16,863 bases of DNA from Methylomonas sp. (GTDB lineage: Bacteria > Pseudomonadota > Gammaproteobacteria > Methylococcales > Methylomonadaceae). The stretch lies in assembly GCA_026988195.1 (NCBI GenBank), contig JALSLS010000245.1:1-16863 (forward strand). Direction: 5' to 3'. The notes under the pieces are model-generated. The model saw nothing but the letters and a program-made list of their open reading frames with translations. It did not search any database and had not been told where the DNA came from. Below, piece by piece: positions 7,418-15,146 of the stretch (the stretch's first letter is position 1; every line of letters starts with the position of its first letter). The position numbers and the translations under genes were made by a program.

Positions 7418-8998
7418 CTACAACTCCCTGGTTGCACTAAAAGATATCTCAGGCCAGCGTTCTTCAGTCAGTTGTAAATTGACACGAGTAGGTGCTAGGT
7501 AAACTAAATACCCCCCCCCATCTTCTGCTAGGTTTTCAAAGGCTTTTATTTTAAACTCTTCTAGTTTTTTAGCATTATCAGAGTTAACCCAACGTACCGT
7601 GTTTACGCCAATATTATCGTAAACACACTCAACACTGTATTCGCTTTTAAGACGGTGAGCCGTTACATCAAACTGCAATACTCCAATTGCACCTAAAATT
7701 AAATTATTATTTTTTAAAGGTTTAAATAATTGAGTAGCGCCTTCTTCAGTTAACTGAACCAACCCTTTTTGCAATGCTTTTGATCTTAATGGATCCTTTA
7801 ATACCACACGACGGAATAGTTCAGGGGCAAAAAATGGAATTCCTCCAAATTTTAAGGTTTCACTTTCGGTAAAAGTATCCCCTACGGTTATGGTTCCATG
7901 ATTATGCAAGCCAATAATATCGCCAGGATAAGCAATTTCTACACTTTTACGACTATCAGCCTGAAAAGTAATAGCACTACCTACTTGAATTTTCTTACCC
8001 AGACGTACGTGATTAACTTTCATCCCCTTATCAAACACACCAGAGCAGACACGCAAAAAAGCAATCCTATCTCTATGTGAAGGATCCATATTTGCCTGAA
8101 CCTTAAAAACAAACCCAGAAAATGCTTGCTCCTCAGGTGATACTTCACGCTGTTCAGCCATTCTAGGTTTAGGGTGAGGAGCATACTCTGCAAAAGCATC
8201 TAATAGCTCAATAATTCCAAAATTGTTAATAGCTGAGCCAAAAAAGACAGGCGTTAAATCACCAGCCAAATACTCATCTAAATCAAACTCATGACTTGCT
8301 CCCTGCACCAATTCAATTTCTTCTCTAAGCTCATCTGCCTGGTCACCTAATAATTCATCCAGTTTTGGATTATCAAGGCCTTTAATCACTTCAGCTTCAA
8401 CAATTTTACCTCCATGTTGAGCACTAAATAAAAGCACTTCATCCTTGTACAGATGGTAGACCCCCTTAAACCTTTTCCCCATTCCAATAGGCCAGGTCAT
8501 AGGCGCACACTTAATATTGAGGACAGACTCTACTTCGTCTAATAACTCAATCGGCTCCTTCCCTTCCCTATCCATTTTATTAATAAAGGTAAGAATAGGA
8601 GTTGTTCTAAGTCGGCAAACTTCCATTAATTTAATAGTTCTATTTTCCACACCTTTAGCAACATCAATCACCATTAGTGCAGAGTCAACCGCCGTTAAAG
8701 TACGGTAAGTATCTTCTGAGAAATCTTCATGTCCCGGTGTATCAAGCAGGTTTAAAATACAATCCTTATGCTCAAACTGCATCACTGAGGTGGTCACAGA
8801 AATACCCCGCTCTTTTTCCATCTCCATCCAATCAGAAGTAGCATGCCGCGCTGCTTTACGCCCTTTGACAGACCCTGCTAATTGAATAGCACCTCCAAAA
8901 AGTAATAATTTTTCAGTAATCGTTGTTTTCCCTGCATCGGGATGGGAAATTATGGCAAAAGTGCGGCGACGCTGCATTTCTGTGAGTAATTCTGACAT
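7418..8998 (-). CDS. prfC: Peptide chain release factor 3 (RF3)
   Basis: RF3 is the translational GTPase that removes RF1/RF2 from the ribosome after termination. The product is 526 residues (E. coli about 529). The GTPase motifs are complete: P-loop SHPDAGKTT at 18-26; RGISVTTSVM at 64-73, with the RF3 type of switch I; DTPGH at 86-90; and NKMD at 140-143. The RF3-specific segments FSGFVFKVQANMDPSHRDR and PELFRRVVLKDP and the C-terminal ATRELWPEIS-like region (ERWPEISFSATREL at the end) distinguish it from EF-G. No strong ribosome site precedes the ATG. It is divergent from the DUF2959 gene across 103 bp. Confidence 0.98.
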   Translation of the reverse strand: MSELLTEMQRRRTFAIISHPDAGKTTITEKLLLFGGAIQLAGSVKGRKAARHATSDWMEMEKERGISVTTSVMQFEHKDCILNLLDTPGHEDFSEDTYRTLTAVDSALMVIDVAKGVENRTIKLMEVCRLRTTPILTFINKMDREGKEPIELLDEVESVLNIKCAPMTWPIGMGKRFKGVYHLYKDEVLLFSAQHGGKIVEAEVIKGLDNPKLDELLGDQADELREEIELVQGASHEFDLDEYLAGDLTPVFFGSAINNFGIIELLDAFAEYAPHPKPRMAEQREVSPEEQAFSGFVFKVQANMDPSHRDRIAFLRVCSGVFDKGMKVNHVRLGKKIQVGSAITFQADSRKSVEIAYPGDIIGLHNHGTITVGDTFTESETLKFGGIPFFAPELFRRVVLKDPLRSKALQKGLVQLTEEGATQLFKPLKNNNLILGAIGVLQFDVTAHRLKSEYSVECVYDNIGVNTVRWVNSDNAKKLEEFKIKAFENLAEDGGGYLVYLAPTRVNLQLTEERWPEISFSATREL

Positions 8999-9068
8999 TC
9001 TTTGAATATTCGGCTGATCTAAAATAACCCAAAATTATAACTTATTATACGTTTTCAAGTATTTCTAA

Positions 9069-9101
9069 TATAATCAATAAACCATTACTTAAGGAACAAA
9101 T
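9069..9101 (+). promoter_or_regulatory. Candidate -10 box and ribosome site of the DUF2959 gene
   Basis: TATAAT at 9069-9074 matches the -10 consensus; no good -35 is seen at the usual spacing. AAGGAA at 9091-9096 lies a normal distance before the ATG at 9102 and fixes that start. Confidence 0.4.
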
Positions 9102-9749
9102 ATGACTTTCATCCCCCGTATTTTTTTAACTTTAACCTTGCTCACGCTCACTGCCTGCTCTAGCATGTATTACAATGCTTTAGAGAGCGTAGGAATACCT
9201 AAAAGAGAACTGATGATTCATCGTGTTGAAAAAGCACGAGATACTCAAGAAGAAACTAAAGAACAGTTTAAATCAGCTTTGGATCAATTTACTGCAGTCA
9301 CCAATTTTAGTGGTGGCGATTTGGAAGCGGTCTACAATAAACTAAACGACGAATACCAAGACAGCGTATCCCAGGCAAAATTAGTGCGTAAACGTATAAC
9401 TGATATTGAAGATGTATCAGAAGCATTATTTGAAGAATGGGAAGAAGAGATCACCCAGTATAGTAGTGCGTCACTAAAACGTAACAGCCAACAGCAACTT
9501 GACTCTACAAAAAGACAATATAAGCAGCTCATCAAAGCAATGAAACGTGCAGAAACTAAACTAGATCCTGTTTTAGCCGTATTTAAAGACCAAGTACTTT
9601 ATTTAAAGCATAATTTAAACGCTAGAGCCATCTCATCTTTAAAAGATGAATTAAGGGGAATTCAATCCGATGTATCCACCTTAATTTCAGCAATGGAAAA
9701 TTCTATTAACGAAGCAAATTCATTTATAAGCTCGATGGAAAATAAATAG
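9102..9749 (+). CDS. DUF2959 family lipoprotein
   Basis: The 215-residue product has a lipoprotein signal peptide: a hydrophobic stretch at residues 4-18 ends in the lipobox LTAC, with C19 as the lipidated residue. The mature part matches the DUF2959 family throughout: MYYNALESVGIPKRELMIHR, FSGGDLEAVYNKLNDEY, ALFEEWEEEITQYSSASLKR and QVLYLKHNLNARAISSLKDE. It is almost entirely charged alpha helix, probably a periplasmic coiled coil held to a membrane. No biochemical function is known to me. The stop codon (9747-9749) lies inside the left copy of a 9-bp direct repeat that flanks a downstream insertion, and the protein is not truncated by it. Confidence 0.9.
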   Translation: MTFIPRIFLTLTLLTLTACSSMYYNALESVGIPKRELMIHRVEKARDTQEETKEQFKSALDQFTAVTNFSGGDLEAVYNKLNDEYQDSVSQAKLVRKRITDIEDVSEALFEEWEEEITQYSSASLKRNSQQQLDSTKRQYKQLIKAMKRAETKLDPVLAVFKDQVLYLKHNLNARAISSLKDELRGIQSDVSTLISAMENSINEANSFISSMENK

Positions 9750-9990
9750 TTATCTGATTACCCATGAGCTTCCGCCATATACAGCACACCAGTTCCACTG
9801 TATACCAGCAGGGATTGCTGGTATACAGTGTATAGGGATGTACGATCTGAATAATTAGCAGATACTTGTTTATACAATCATCCCATCCTTGGGTTCTGGA
9901 TCTCGGTAATCCCTGCCGAGATGACGTATAACAGTTGAATCGGTGTTTTTATAAAATGGCTGAGACTCGTACGTAATCAGGAATAGTTAT
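9745..9990. mobile_element. MITE-like insertion with 9-bp direct repeats
   Basis: The direct repeat AATAGTTAT (9745-9753 and 9982-9990) brackets about 228 bp whose ends are inverted: CTGATTAC (9754-9761) and GTAATCAG (9973-9980), extending to 12 of 15 matching bases. Inside are a 15-bp perfect hairpin, CACTGTATACCAGCA (9796-9810) with TGCTGGTATACAGTG (9816-9830), and a smaller one, ATCTCGG (9900-9906) with CCGAGAT (9916-9922). There is no coding frame. This is consistent with a non-autonomous element inserted exactly at the stop codon of the DUF2959 gene. Confidence 0.6.
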
Positions 9991-10034
9991 TTGATCTTTA
10001 ATTAAGACTTTTCTAAATTATGATGTGGTTACAC

Positions 10035-10200
10035 TAAGGAACGTGTATGGAATAACTTCCCGAAATTATAACGTAGGATTTTTGTTTCAGGTGGAATGAT
10101 CTCATGAGGCGCATAGCAAGCTACGCAACGAATGAGATCATTCCACCTGAAGCAAAAAGACAAGTTAGAAATCGGGAAGTTGTTTCATGCACGTTCCTAA
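10035..10200. mobile_element. MITE with long inverted arms and TAA target duplication
   Basis: A 160-bp element (10038-10197) begins GGAACGTG and ends CACGTTCC, flanked on both sides by TAA. Its two halves are imperfect inverted copies over nearly the whole length, with a perfect 19-bp block (10087-10105 and 10132-10150) and a short central hairpin (TAGC-AA-GCTA). The arms share their first 33 bases with the repeat at 5460-5492. The ends resemble IS5-family inverted repeats, and a three-base TNA target duplication is known in that family; both points are from memory. Confidence 0.8.
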
Positions 10201-10499
10201 ACATGGTTTTAACATATACTTCACACTGTCTATCGACACAAATCGGCCGATAGAAACCCGCAATCATGACCGGGTAAGTATAACCTCAACCTACCAGCTA
10301 AAAACTGGTAGGTTGAAAAAATCAGCTGACTAAAGTCATCCACTGGAAAAAGAATTAAAATCTGCTTAGAAAACATTGGTTTTCTAAAGAGAAGGCCTAA
10401 AAGAATAATAATTTTACTGTATTTAAAACACTACGCCCAATAAACCTAGGCCTTAACTTAATAGCTGTGACGCAGAGCATAGGAACAAAAAAATATATT
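10201..10499. other. Gene-free stretch with several hairpins
   Basis: No coding frame is credible here. Three perfect hairpins stand out: CAACCTACCAG (10287-10297) with CTGGTAGGTTG (10305-10315), a 7-base A-rich loop and AAAAAA after it; TTAGAAAAC (10366-10374) with GTTTTCTAA (10379-10387); and TCTATCG with CGATAGA near 10228-10253. None is followed by a T-run on either strand in the way of a classic terminator, yet one may end the minus-strand operon that stops at 10500. An AAGGCCTA/TAGGCCTT inverted pair spans about 10392-10453. Confidence 0.5.
10447..10486 (+). repeat. Dispersed repeat, copy 2 (TGACGCAGAG family)
   Basis: This is the partner of the copy at 7333-7370, in the same orientation, lying 14 bases beyond the stop of the STAS-PBP gene. 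It is probably a genome-wide intergenic repeat; nothing in it suggests coding. Confidence 0.55.
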
Positions 10500-11636
10500 T
10501 TAGTCCAAAGCATAGCGCTCATAGACCATTTGTAACATTTTTAACTCTCCTTCATCAGGTACACACCAGCCTTCAAACTGTATATCTTTAAGTATTTCTT
10601 TCCCCTTATCATCATTTGCCATGGCTTCTAATATTGTAGTGAGTTCTTTTGCTTCTTTTTTCATATACGGAGCGACACAAAATTGATGAAAAGCAAAATC
10701 AGTCTTACTTTCATCAACTATACGAATATTTTTTTTACCAAACGAGGAGAGCCCATCGTAGGTCTTTTTAAGCATAAATAAGACATCTGCTTTTTTACGA
10801 ATAAGCATTTGTAAGGCTTTAATTTCATTACCTGCAAAATGAAAACTAAATTGTTCTGAATCAAGACCATTTTCATCACAAAGAAATCGACCTAATAAAT
10901 AGACAAAGCTACCTTCACTGGCAGTCACTACATTAATGTTCGTAAAATCAGTTAATTCACGGCTATCATCTTCACGTACCAAAATAACAACTTCATCGGC
11001 TTCTCCAATAGGGCGCATGATAGGGATAAAGTTTTTTTTGTGTATTATCGAACAAGCTTCAAAGGGTTTAGCAAAGAATAAATCGATATTGCCTGATTTT
11101 TTATCTTGCTCTTGTTCAAAATGAATGGCACGTTGAAGCCGTCGTTGTATATATGTATTAAATAAATACCAGCCCGTCAATTGTGACCCAGATTGTAAAC
11201 TTGCAACAAAACTTAATTTGGCATTTTCTGCAGGTTTGATTACGGTAGTAGGTTGTCCTGATCCCTGTTCTGATTTTGGGCGTATAATTTTTGTACGATT
11301 TGGAGCGCTAATACCTTTTGTATCTCCAGCCTGCAGAAAACGTCCCAGCCCTGTAATTTTAAATAGCATGTTAACCATGCGGTTAAGGTTTTTAATTTCA
11401 ATCTTAATACTTTTGCTTTCCCATTCTTCAAATATTTTTAATAGTAAGGATAATCCCATAGAGTTAACACGCTCTATATTTTTAAAATCTAATATAACAG
11501 TAGTGTTCTCAGGTATCTCATTAAATTTTTTTAGAGCTTCTTCAGCATGGGCGTCAATGGATCCAATACAATTAAAGTGGTAACAATTGTCTTTGTTAGA
11601 AAGTTGTTTAATCGTTAAAATGTCTGAAAGAGTCAT
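10500..11636 (-). CDS. STAS domain fused to a PhnD-like substrate-binding domain
   Basis: The 378-residue protein has no signal peptide or membrane helix, so it should be cytoplasmic. Residues 1-105 are a STAS (anti-anti-sigma) domain: TTVILDFKNIERVNSMGLSL contains the conserved strand and S59, in the position phosphorylated in SpoIIAA/RsbV-like proteins. A Ser/Gln/Pro-rich linker (about 106-135) leads to a PhnD-type periplasmic-binding-protein fold (about 138-375): NIDLFFAKPFEACSII, PIMRPIGEADEVVILVREDD, FHFAGNEIKALQMLIRKKAD, then a helical end with FEGWCVPDEGELKMLQMVYE. The ligand cannot be read from the sequence. The start codon is 3 nt after the upstream phosphatase stop, and GAGGG (11644-11648) lies inside that gene's last codons, so translation is probably coupled. 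It is the likely substrate of the kinase and phosphatase domains encoded upstream. Confidence 0.88.
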   Translation of the reverse strand: MTLSDILTIKQLSNKDNCYHFNCIGSIDAHAEEALKKFNEIPENTTVILDFKNIERVNSMGLSLLLKIFEEWESKSIKIEIKNLNRMVNMLFKITGLGRFLQAGDTKGISAPNRTKIIRPKSEQGSGQPTTVIKPAENAKLSFVASLQSGSQLTGWYLFNTYIQRRLQRAIHFEQEQDKKSGNIDLFFAKPFEACSIIHKKNFIPIMRPIGEADEVVILVREDDSRELTDFTNINVVTASEGSFVYLLGRFLCDENGLDSEQFSFHFAGNEIKALQMLIRKKADVLFMLKKTYDGLSSFGKKNIRIVDESKTDFAFHQFCVAPYMKKEAKELTTILEAMANDDKGKEILKDIQFEGWCVPDEGELKMLQMVYERYALD

Positions 11637-11639
11637 GGT

Positions 11640-14333
11640 TTATCCCTCAATTTGATGATAAGTTGCATCATAATCACTATGATAAAGAAATTGAAAGCCC
11701 GTGCCTGTATCCATATTAATTTGCTCACTTAAATTCCATAGCGTACTTACTTGGGTTCGTTTTTGTGGATAAACCCTGATTTGAAAATAATCTGACATTC
11801 GCCACATCATATATAAACCAGCACCACCAACACCCGATTCTACACCGCCATCCATTGCACTGGCGACACTCTTAAGGAAAACTGCTGGTGTTAGTGTTCC
11901 CCAGTTATCGGTAATCATCAAACCAAGTTTATTATCTTTTAGGGCGATATCGATACGTACTTCTTCATTTTCTGATAATTCTCGGGCAGTACCTTTTTTA
12001 TAATAAGGAACACCTTTACCATCACGTGGAGCTGCATATAAGCTATTTTCTATCATTTCATCTAGGGCAACAATAAAGGTATCAATATGATCTTGGGAAA
12101 CGACTTGTTGATCAGATAGCCACGACTGTATTTCTTCCATAATAAATATTTTATCATCCGTGTGGGTTAGTTGAAATTGTCTACTTAAGGTGGAATGGGG
12201 AATAAGGGTGTACAAATCATCATCAGGGCTTTGATGATGTTGATTGAGCAAGTGATCCCAGCCAATACTTTTACAAAATTCATTGTGATTAGGTAACACA
12301 CGACAAATACCATCCTGTGCAAATCGTGGTAATAAATCTGACCATTCACCTTCGGCCATAAATACAATAAATTCACGTGGAATTCTTGGAATGGGATGGT
12401 TACCTTGACGGTAAAAAGCTTCACTAAGACGTACAATATCACTAGCTTCTGAGACAGAGGAGCCTTCAGAAACACGATCAGTATGATTGACAATTAGCAT
12501 AGTAACATCATCACCAAAGTGCTCAACTTCACAATGCTGCTGTAGTGCAATTAATAAAATTTCCTGAAATAAAGCTGGATCAGTATCACTGCATTCATTA
12601 AGAATGTCTTCTAATCGATCATAACCAAAAGCCTCCCCTGTTGGTGACTCCTCTTCAACTATGGCATCAGTAAAAAGGAATAAGCGATCACCAACATCCA
12701 TTTGTATTTCAATGGCGGAAGTACGATAATCGGCATCTAAGCTTTTACCTAAAGGTAAGCCAGCTGCTTCAAGCATTTCCCAATGTCCTTCATTATGTTT
12801 CCATAAATAAGGTAATACGTGCCCCGCATTGGCAAACTTTAATAGTCCATTACGAGCATCTAATGTTACACAAGCCATGGTCATTAATAAGGATTGATGC
12901 GCCGTTGCTAATAAAGTTTCATTCAATGACTGCAATATTTCAGAAGGATCACTCACGCCTTCATGAACTAAGGGGTAAAGCCCCGCTTTAGCTGCACTAA
13001 CCATGGTTCCTGCGGCAACACCGTGCCCACTTACATCCCCAACAATGACGGTACTAGTATAACTACCTACTTTAAAGTAATCATAATAGTCTCCCCCTAC
13101 TTCACTTGAAGTTAATAGACTGGCTAAGCCTTGAAGACCAGGTAGGTCAATCTGGGGGGCTGGTAGAATAGAGCGCTGTAAAGTAGCCGCTAAATCAACT
13201 TCTGATTGTAAGCGTAAGCTCAATTCTTCCATTTCAGCATTGGCAGTTTGGAGGTTAATTTCAGCTTCTTTACGTTCCGTAATATCCAAACCCGTTGCCA
13301 AAAACATTAGGGGCTCATTAGTGTCTAGAGATTTTACTAGGGTTGTGTGCCATACAATATCAACTAATTCGCCCGATTGAACCCGTAATTTTGTTTCAAT
13401 TTCATCTGCAAATTCAATACTTCCATTCATCATGCCAACGAACAATTGTTGTAATGATGCTTGATCATGTTCGGGAATAAAATGCTGAAAAAAGTCTTGA
13501 TTAATAACTTCTTCTGCTCCCCAGCCAGAGAGTTCTTCAGCATAACTATTAAAAAGTATAATTTTTTGTTCTGGACTAACACCTATAATCAGGGTTGCTG
13601 CTGTATTAATCACATTATCTGCAAATGTTTTTTCTGCCTTAGCACTCAGTAATGCTTGTTTTAAATTATCGACCAATGGTTGAAGGAGAAGAGACCCTAC
13701 AGCAACTAAAGCGGCTAAGGTTATAAAAAATCCTAAATTATGCATGATAATAGTTTGTCCCACCACATATTCACTACGTTTTTGGTGGTAACTAGAAACC
13801 ATTTCTAAAGCGGTTAATAAACTAGGTAAAATAGTATGATTAAGCTTCTTGAGATCAGGGTTTTCTCTTTGTAGTTCACCGTGATCAAGTTTTAAAATTT
13901 TGTTGAGTGTCGAAACGTAATTTTCAATTCGTTTATCCAACTCAACTGGTTTTTCAAAATATATTTTAACCAGATCACGGGGTAGTATACTTAGAACACT
14001 ACGTAGCCGACCATCTTTATGAATGAATTTTCGACCACTTCTTAACATATGATGAGTATCTTTTAATAATGATCTAGCCTTGAATATCTTATGTTTAATT
14101 TCAATAAACTCCTTTTTGCTAGAAAAAGGAATTTCTATCGTTAAAAGACTAATGTCATAAACCAAATTGCTTTGCTCAGCACTCATTTTGAGCAATATGG
14201 CACTTCCTTCTTGTTCTTTTAATTTATCAATAACAATGAAATAATTGATTCCAGTAACTATTGCCAATGCAACTAGAACTGTTACATATTGTTTCTGTGA
14301 ATAAGTTATTATTCGCTGTATTATTTCCTTCAT
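11640..14333 (-). CDS. Membrane PAS-SpoIIE phosphatase with C-terminal RsbW-like ATPase domain
   Basis: This 897-residue signalling protein has helix TM1 (about 16-35), a helical, probably periplasmic sensor region (36-196) and TM2 (about 197-218). A PAS domain (about 236-350, ending GLDITERKEAE) and a coiled linker (355-385) follow. The SpoIIE-type PP2C phosphatase (about 395-615) keeps the metal-binding motifs: VGGDYYDY with D415, GDVSGHG with D433, FTDAIVEEE with D556, and FGDDVTMLIV with D608/D609. After a linker of about 110 residues comes an HATPase_c_2 domain (about 720-870): N-box ALDEMIENSLYAA (E759, N763), MITDNWG (D809), and GVGGAGLYMMWRMSD. The family logic is that the phosphatase reactivates a STAS partner and the RsbW-like kinase inactivates it. 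The STAS partner is the next gene. A combined phosphatase-kinase chain recalls Shewanella CrsR, which carries a receiver domain instead of the membrane/PAS part. The start is supported by GGTGG before the ATG. Confidence 0.93.
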   Translation of the reverse strand: MKEIIQRIITYSQKQYVTVLVALAIVTGINYFIVIDKLKEQEGSAILLKMSAEQSNLVYDISLLTIEIPFSSKKEFIEIKHKIFKARSLLKDTHHMLRSGRKFIHKDGRLRSVLSILPRDLVKIYFEKPVELDKRIENYVSTLNKILKLDHGELQRENPDLKKLNHTILPSLLTALEMVSSYHQKRSEYVVGQTIIMHNLGFFITLAALVAVGSLLLQPLVDNLKQALLSAKAEKTFADNVINTAATLIIGVSPEQKIILFNSYAEELSGWGAEEVINQDFFQHFIPEHDQASLQQLFVGMMNGSIEFADEIETKLRVQSGELVDIVWHTTLVKSLDTNEPLMFLATGLDITERKEAEINLQTANAEMEELSLRLQSEVDLAATLQRSILPAPQIDLPGLQGLASLLTSSEVGGDYYDYFKVGSYTSTVIVGDVSGHGVAAGTMVSAAKAGLYPLVHEGVSDPSEILQSLNETLLATAHQSLLMTMACVTLDARNGLLKFANAGHVLPYLWKHNEGHWEMLEAAGLPLGKSLDADYRTSAIEIQMDVGDRLFLFTDAIVEEESPTGEAFGYDRLEDILNECSDTDPALFQEILLIALQQHCEVEHFGDDVTMLIVNHTDRVSEGSSVSEASDIVRLSEAFYRQGNHPIPRIPREFIVFMAEGEWSDLLPRFAQDGICRVLPNHNEFCKSIGWDHLLNQHHQSPDDDLYTLIPHSTLSRQFQLTHTDDKIFIMEEIQSWLSDQQVVSQDHIDTFIVALDEMIENSLYAAPRDGKGVPYYKKGTARELSENEEVRIDIALKDNKLGLMITDNWGTLTPAVFLKSVASAMDGGVESGVGGAGLYMMWRMSDYFQIRVYPQKRTQVSTLWNLSEQINMDTGTGFQFLYHSDYDATYHQIEG

Positions 14334-14371
14334 ATGTCCACCAGTTACAATTGAGATTATGTTCTGTTTTA

Positions 14372-14402
14372 TTTATACTAGTAGTAAAGGGGTATATGTC
14401 AA
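14372..14402 (-). promoter_or_regulatory. Promoter of the partner-switch operon
   Basis: On the minus strand a perfect -35 TTGACA (14397-14402) is followed after 19 bases by TATAAA (14372-14377); an alternative -10 TAGTAT gives 16 bases. Transcription would begin about 30 bases before the ATG at 14333. It looks like a housekeeping sigma-70 site with slightly long spacing. Confidence 0.5.
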
Positions 14403-14881
14403 GCAGCATGGTATTAATATTTACCTTTAAAATTAAGTGGTTATATAAAGGAATGGAATCTCAATTACCCCGGGTAAGAAAAGCACGTTCAATGCCCACC
14501 CCCTAACAAGGAGAAACCGTTTTGTCACAGACATCATGACGACCCATTAAATATAATCAATCGAGTCGAACTCGATTGAACTGAACAATGGTGGTTGTCA
14601 AGTTACTTGCAAACGATGGCAAGCAAAGGCATTAACCCTCTTATTGCTATTCAAATGGCGTTGGCTGAGGGATCTCTTTAAGGGGAGTGGGTATTACAAT
14701 TTTTTTAAACTTACCGTTCAAGCGGTCGACTCGCGTAACTCATGATTATTTTCTATTTTTGAGAGCAATAATATGATTTTCTACAAATACTGAGAGGGAT
14801 ACTTATCTAAGGCTCTTTATCTGCTTCTATTCAAGTAACTTTCAATCCACTTCGTGGATATTACACAACCTTTTTATAAGC
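14403..14881. other. Gene-free region upstream of the partner-switch operon
   Basis: No gene is recognised. It contains a palindrome CAATCGAGT-CGA-ACTCGATTG (14558-14578), an inverted pair AATTGAGATT (14349-14358) / AATCTCAATT (14457-14466) that straddles the operon promoter, and the decayed inverted-repeat segment listed separately. Short frames here have stops and no ribosome sites. Confidence 0.45.
14491..14695. repeat. Segment bounded by imperfect inverted repeats, possible decayed element
   Basis: AATGCCCACCCCCTAA (14491-14506) and TTAAGGGGAGTGGGTATT (14678-14695) are imperfect inverted copies about 205 bp apart. The interior has a central palindrome (14558-14578) and only stop-broken reading frames. 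It could be the remnant of an insertion sequence or a MITE; no flanking duplication was found. Confidence 0.35.
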
Positions 14882-14914
14882 AAAAAAAAACCATCTACTC
14901 ATTGAGTAGATGGT
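14882..14914 (-). terminator. Intrinsic terminator of the gltX-tRNA unit
   Basis: On the minus strand ACCATCTACTC pairs with GAGTAGATGGT (14890-14914, 11-bp stem, 3-base loop) and is followed by a run of nine T (14882-14890). It lies 8 bases beyond the tRNA-Glu 3' end. Confidence 0.9.
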
Positions 14915-14922
14915 TCTTAATA

Positions 14923-14998
14923 TGGCGTCCCCAGGGGGGTTCGAACCCCCGTTACCGCCGTGAAAGGGCGGTGTCCTAGGCCTCTAGACGATGGGGAC
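14923..14998 (-). tRNA. tRNA-Glu (anticodon TTC)
   Basis: On the minus strand the 76-base gene begins GTCCCCATCGTCTAGAGGCC and ends CTGGGGACG plus encoded CCA. The acceptor stem GTCCCC/GGGGAC, the anticodon arm CCGCCCTTTCACGGCGG with TTC, and GGTTCGAACC in the T arm are all intact. It is nearly identical to E. coli tRNA-Glu. Confidence 0.98.
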
Positions 14999-15029
14999 TA
15001 AGACTTTTTACTATTTCACCAAATCAATA

Positions 15030-15105
15030 TGGTGGAGCCAGGCGGGATCGAACCGCCGACCTCAACACTGCCAGTGTTGCGCTCTCCCAATTGAGCTATG
15101 GCCCC
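15030..15105 (-). tRNA. tRNA-Ala (anticodon GGC)
   Basis: On the minus strand the 76-base gene begins GGGGCCATAGCTCAATTGGG and ends GGCTCC plus A and encoded CCA. The anticodon arm CAACACTGGCAGTGTTG presents GGC and the T arm contains GGTTCGATCC. It lies 31 bases upstream of tRNA-Glu and 41 bases downstream of gltX. Confidence 0.98.
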
Positions 15106-15146
15106 TTAGTTGAGTTCAATTATTATACGTGTTTTTTTTTCTTTGT

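Noticed and set aside
9745..10486. Possible CRISPR array, because of many hairpins and repeats
   Set aside because: Repeats are inverted and of different families; there is no regular repeat-spacer spacing and no cas gene.
11640..14333. Classic sensor histidine kinase
   Set aside because: There is no H-box or DHp domain; the ATPase domain is of the RsbW/HATPase_c_2 type and lies behind a SpoIIE phosphatase.
14227..14506. Short frames on both strands around the phosphatase start
   Set aside because: They overlap the well-supported start, promoter and upstream region and show no family features.
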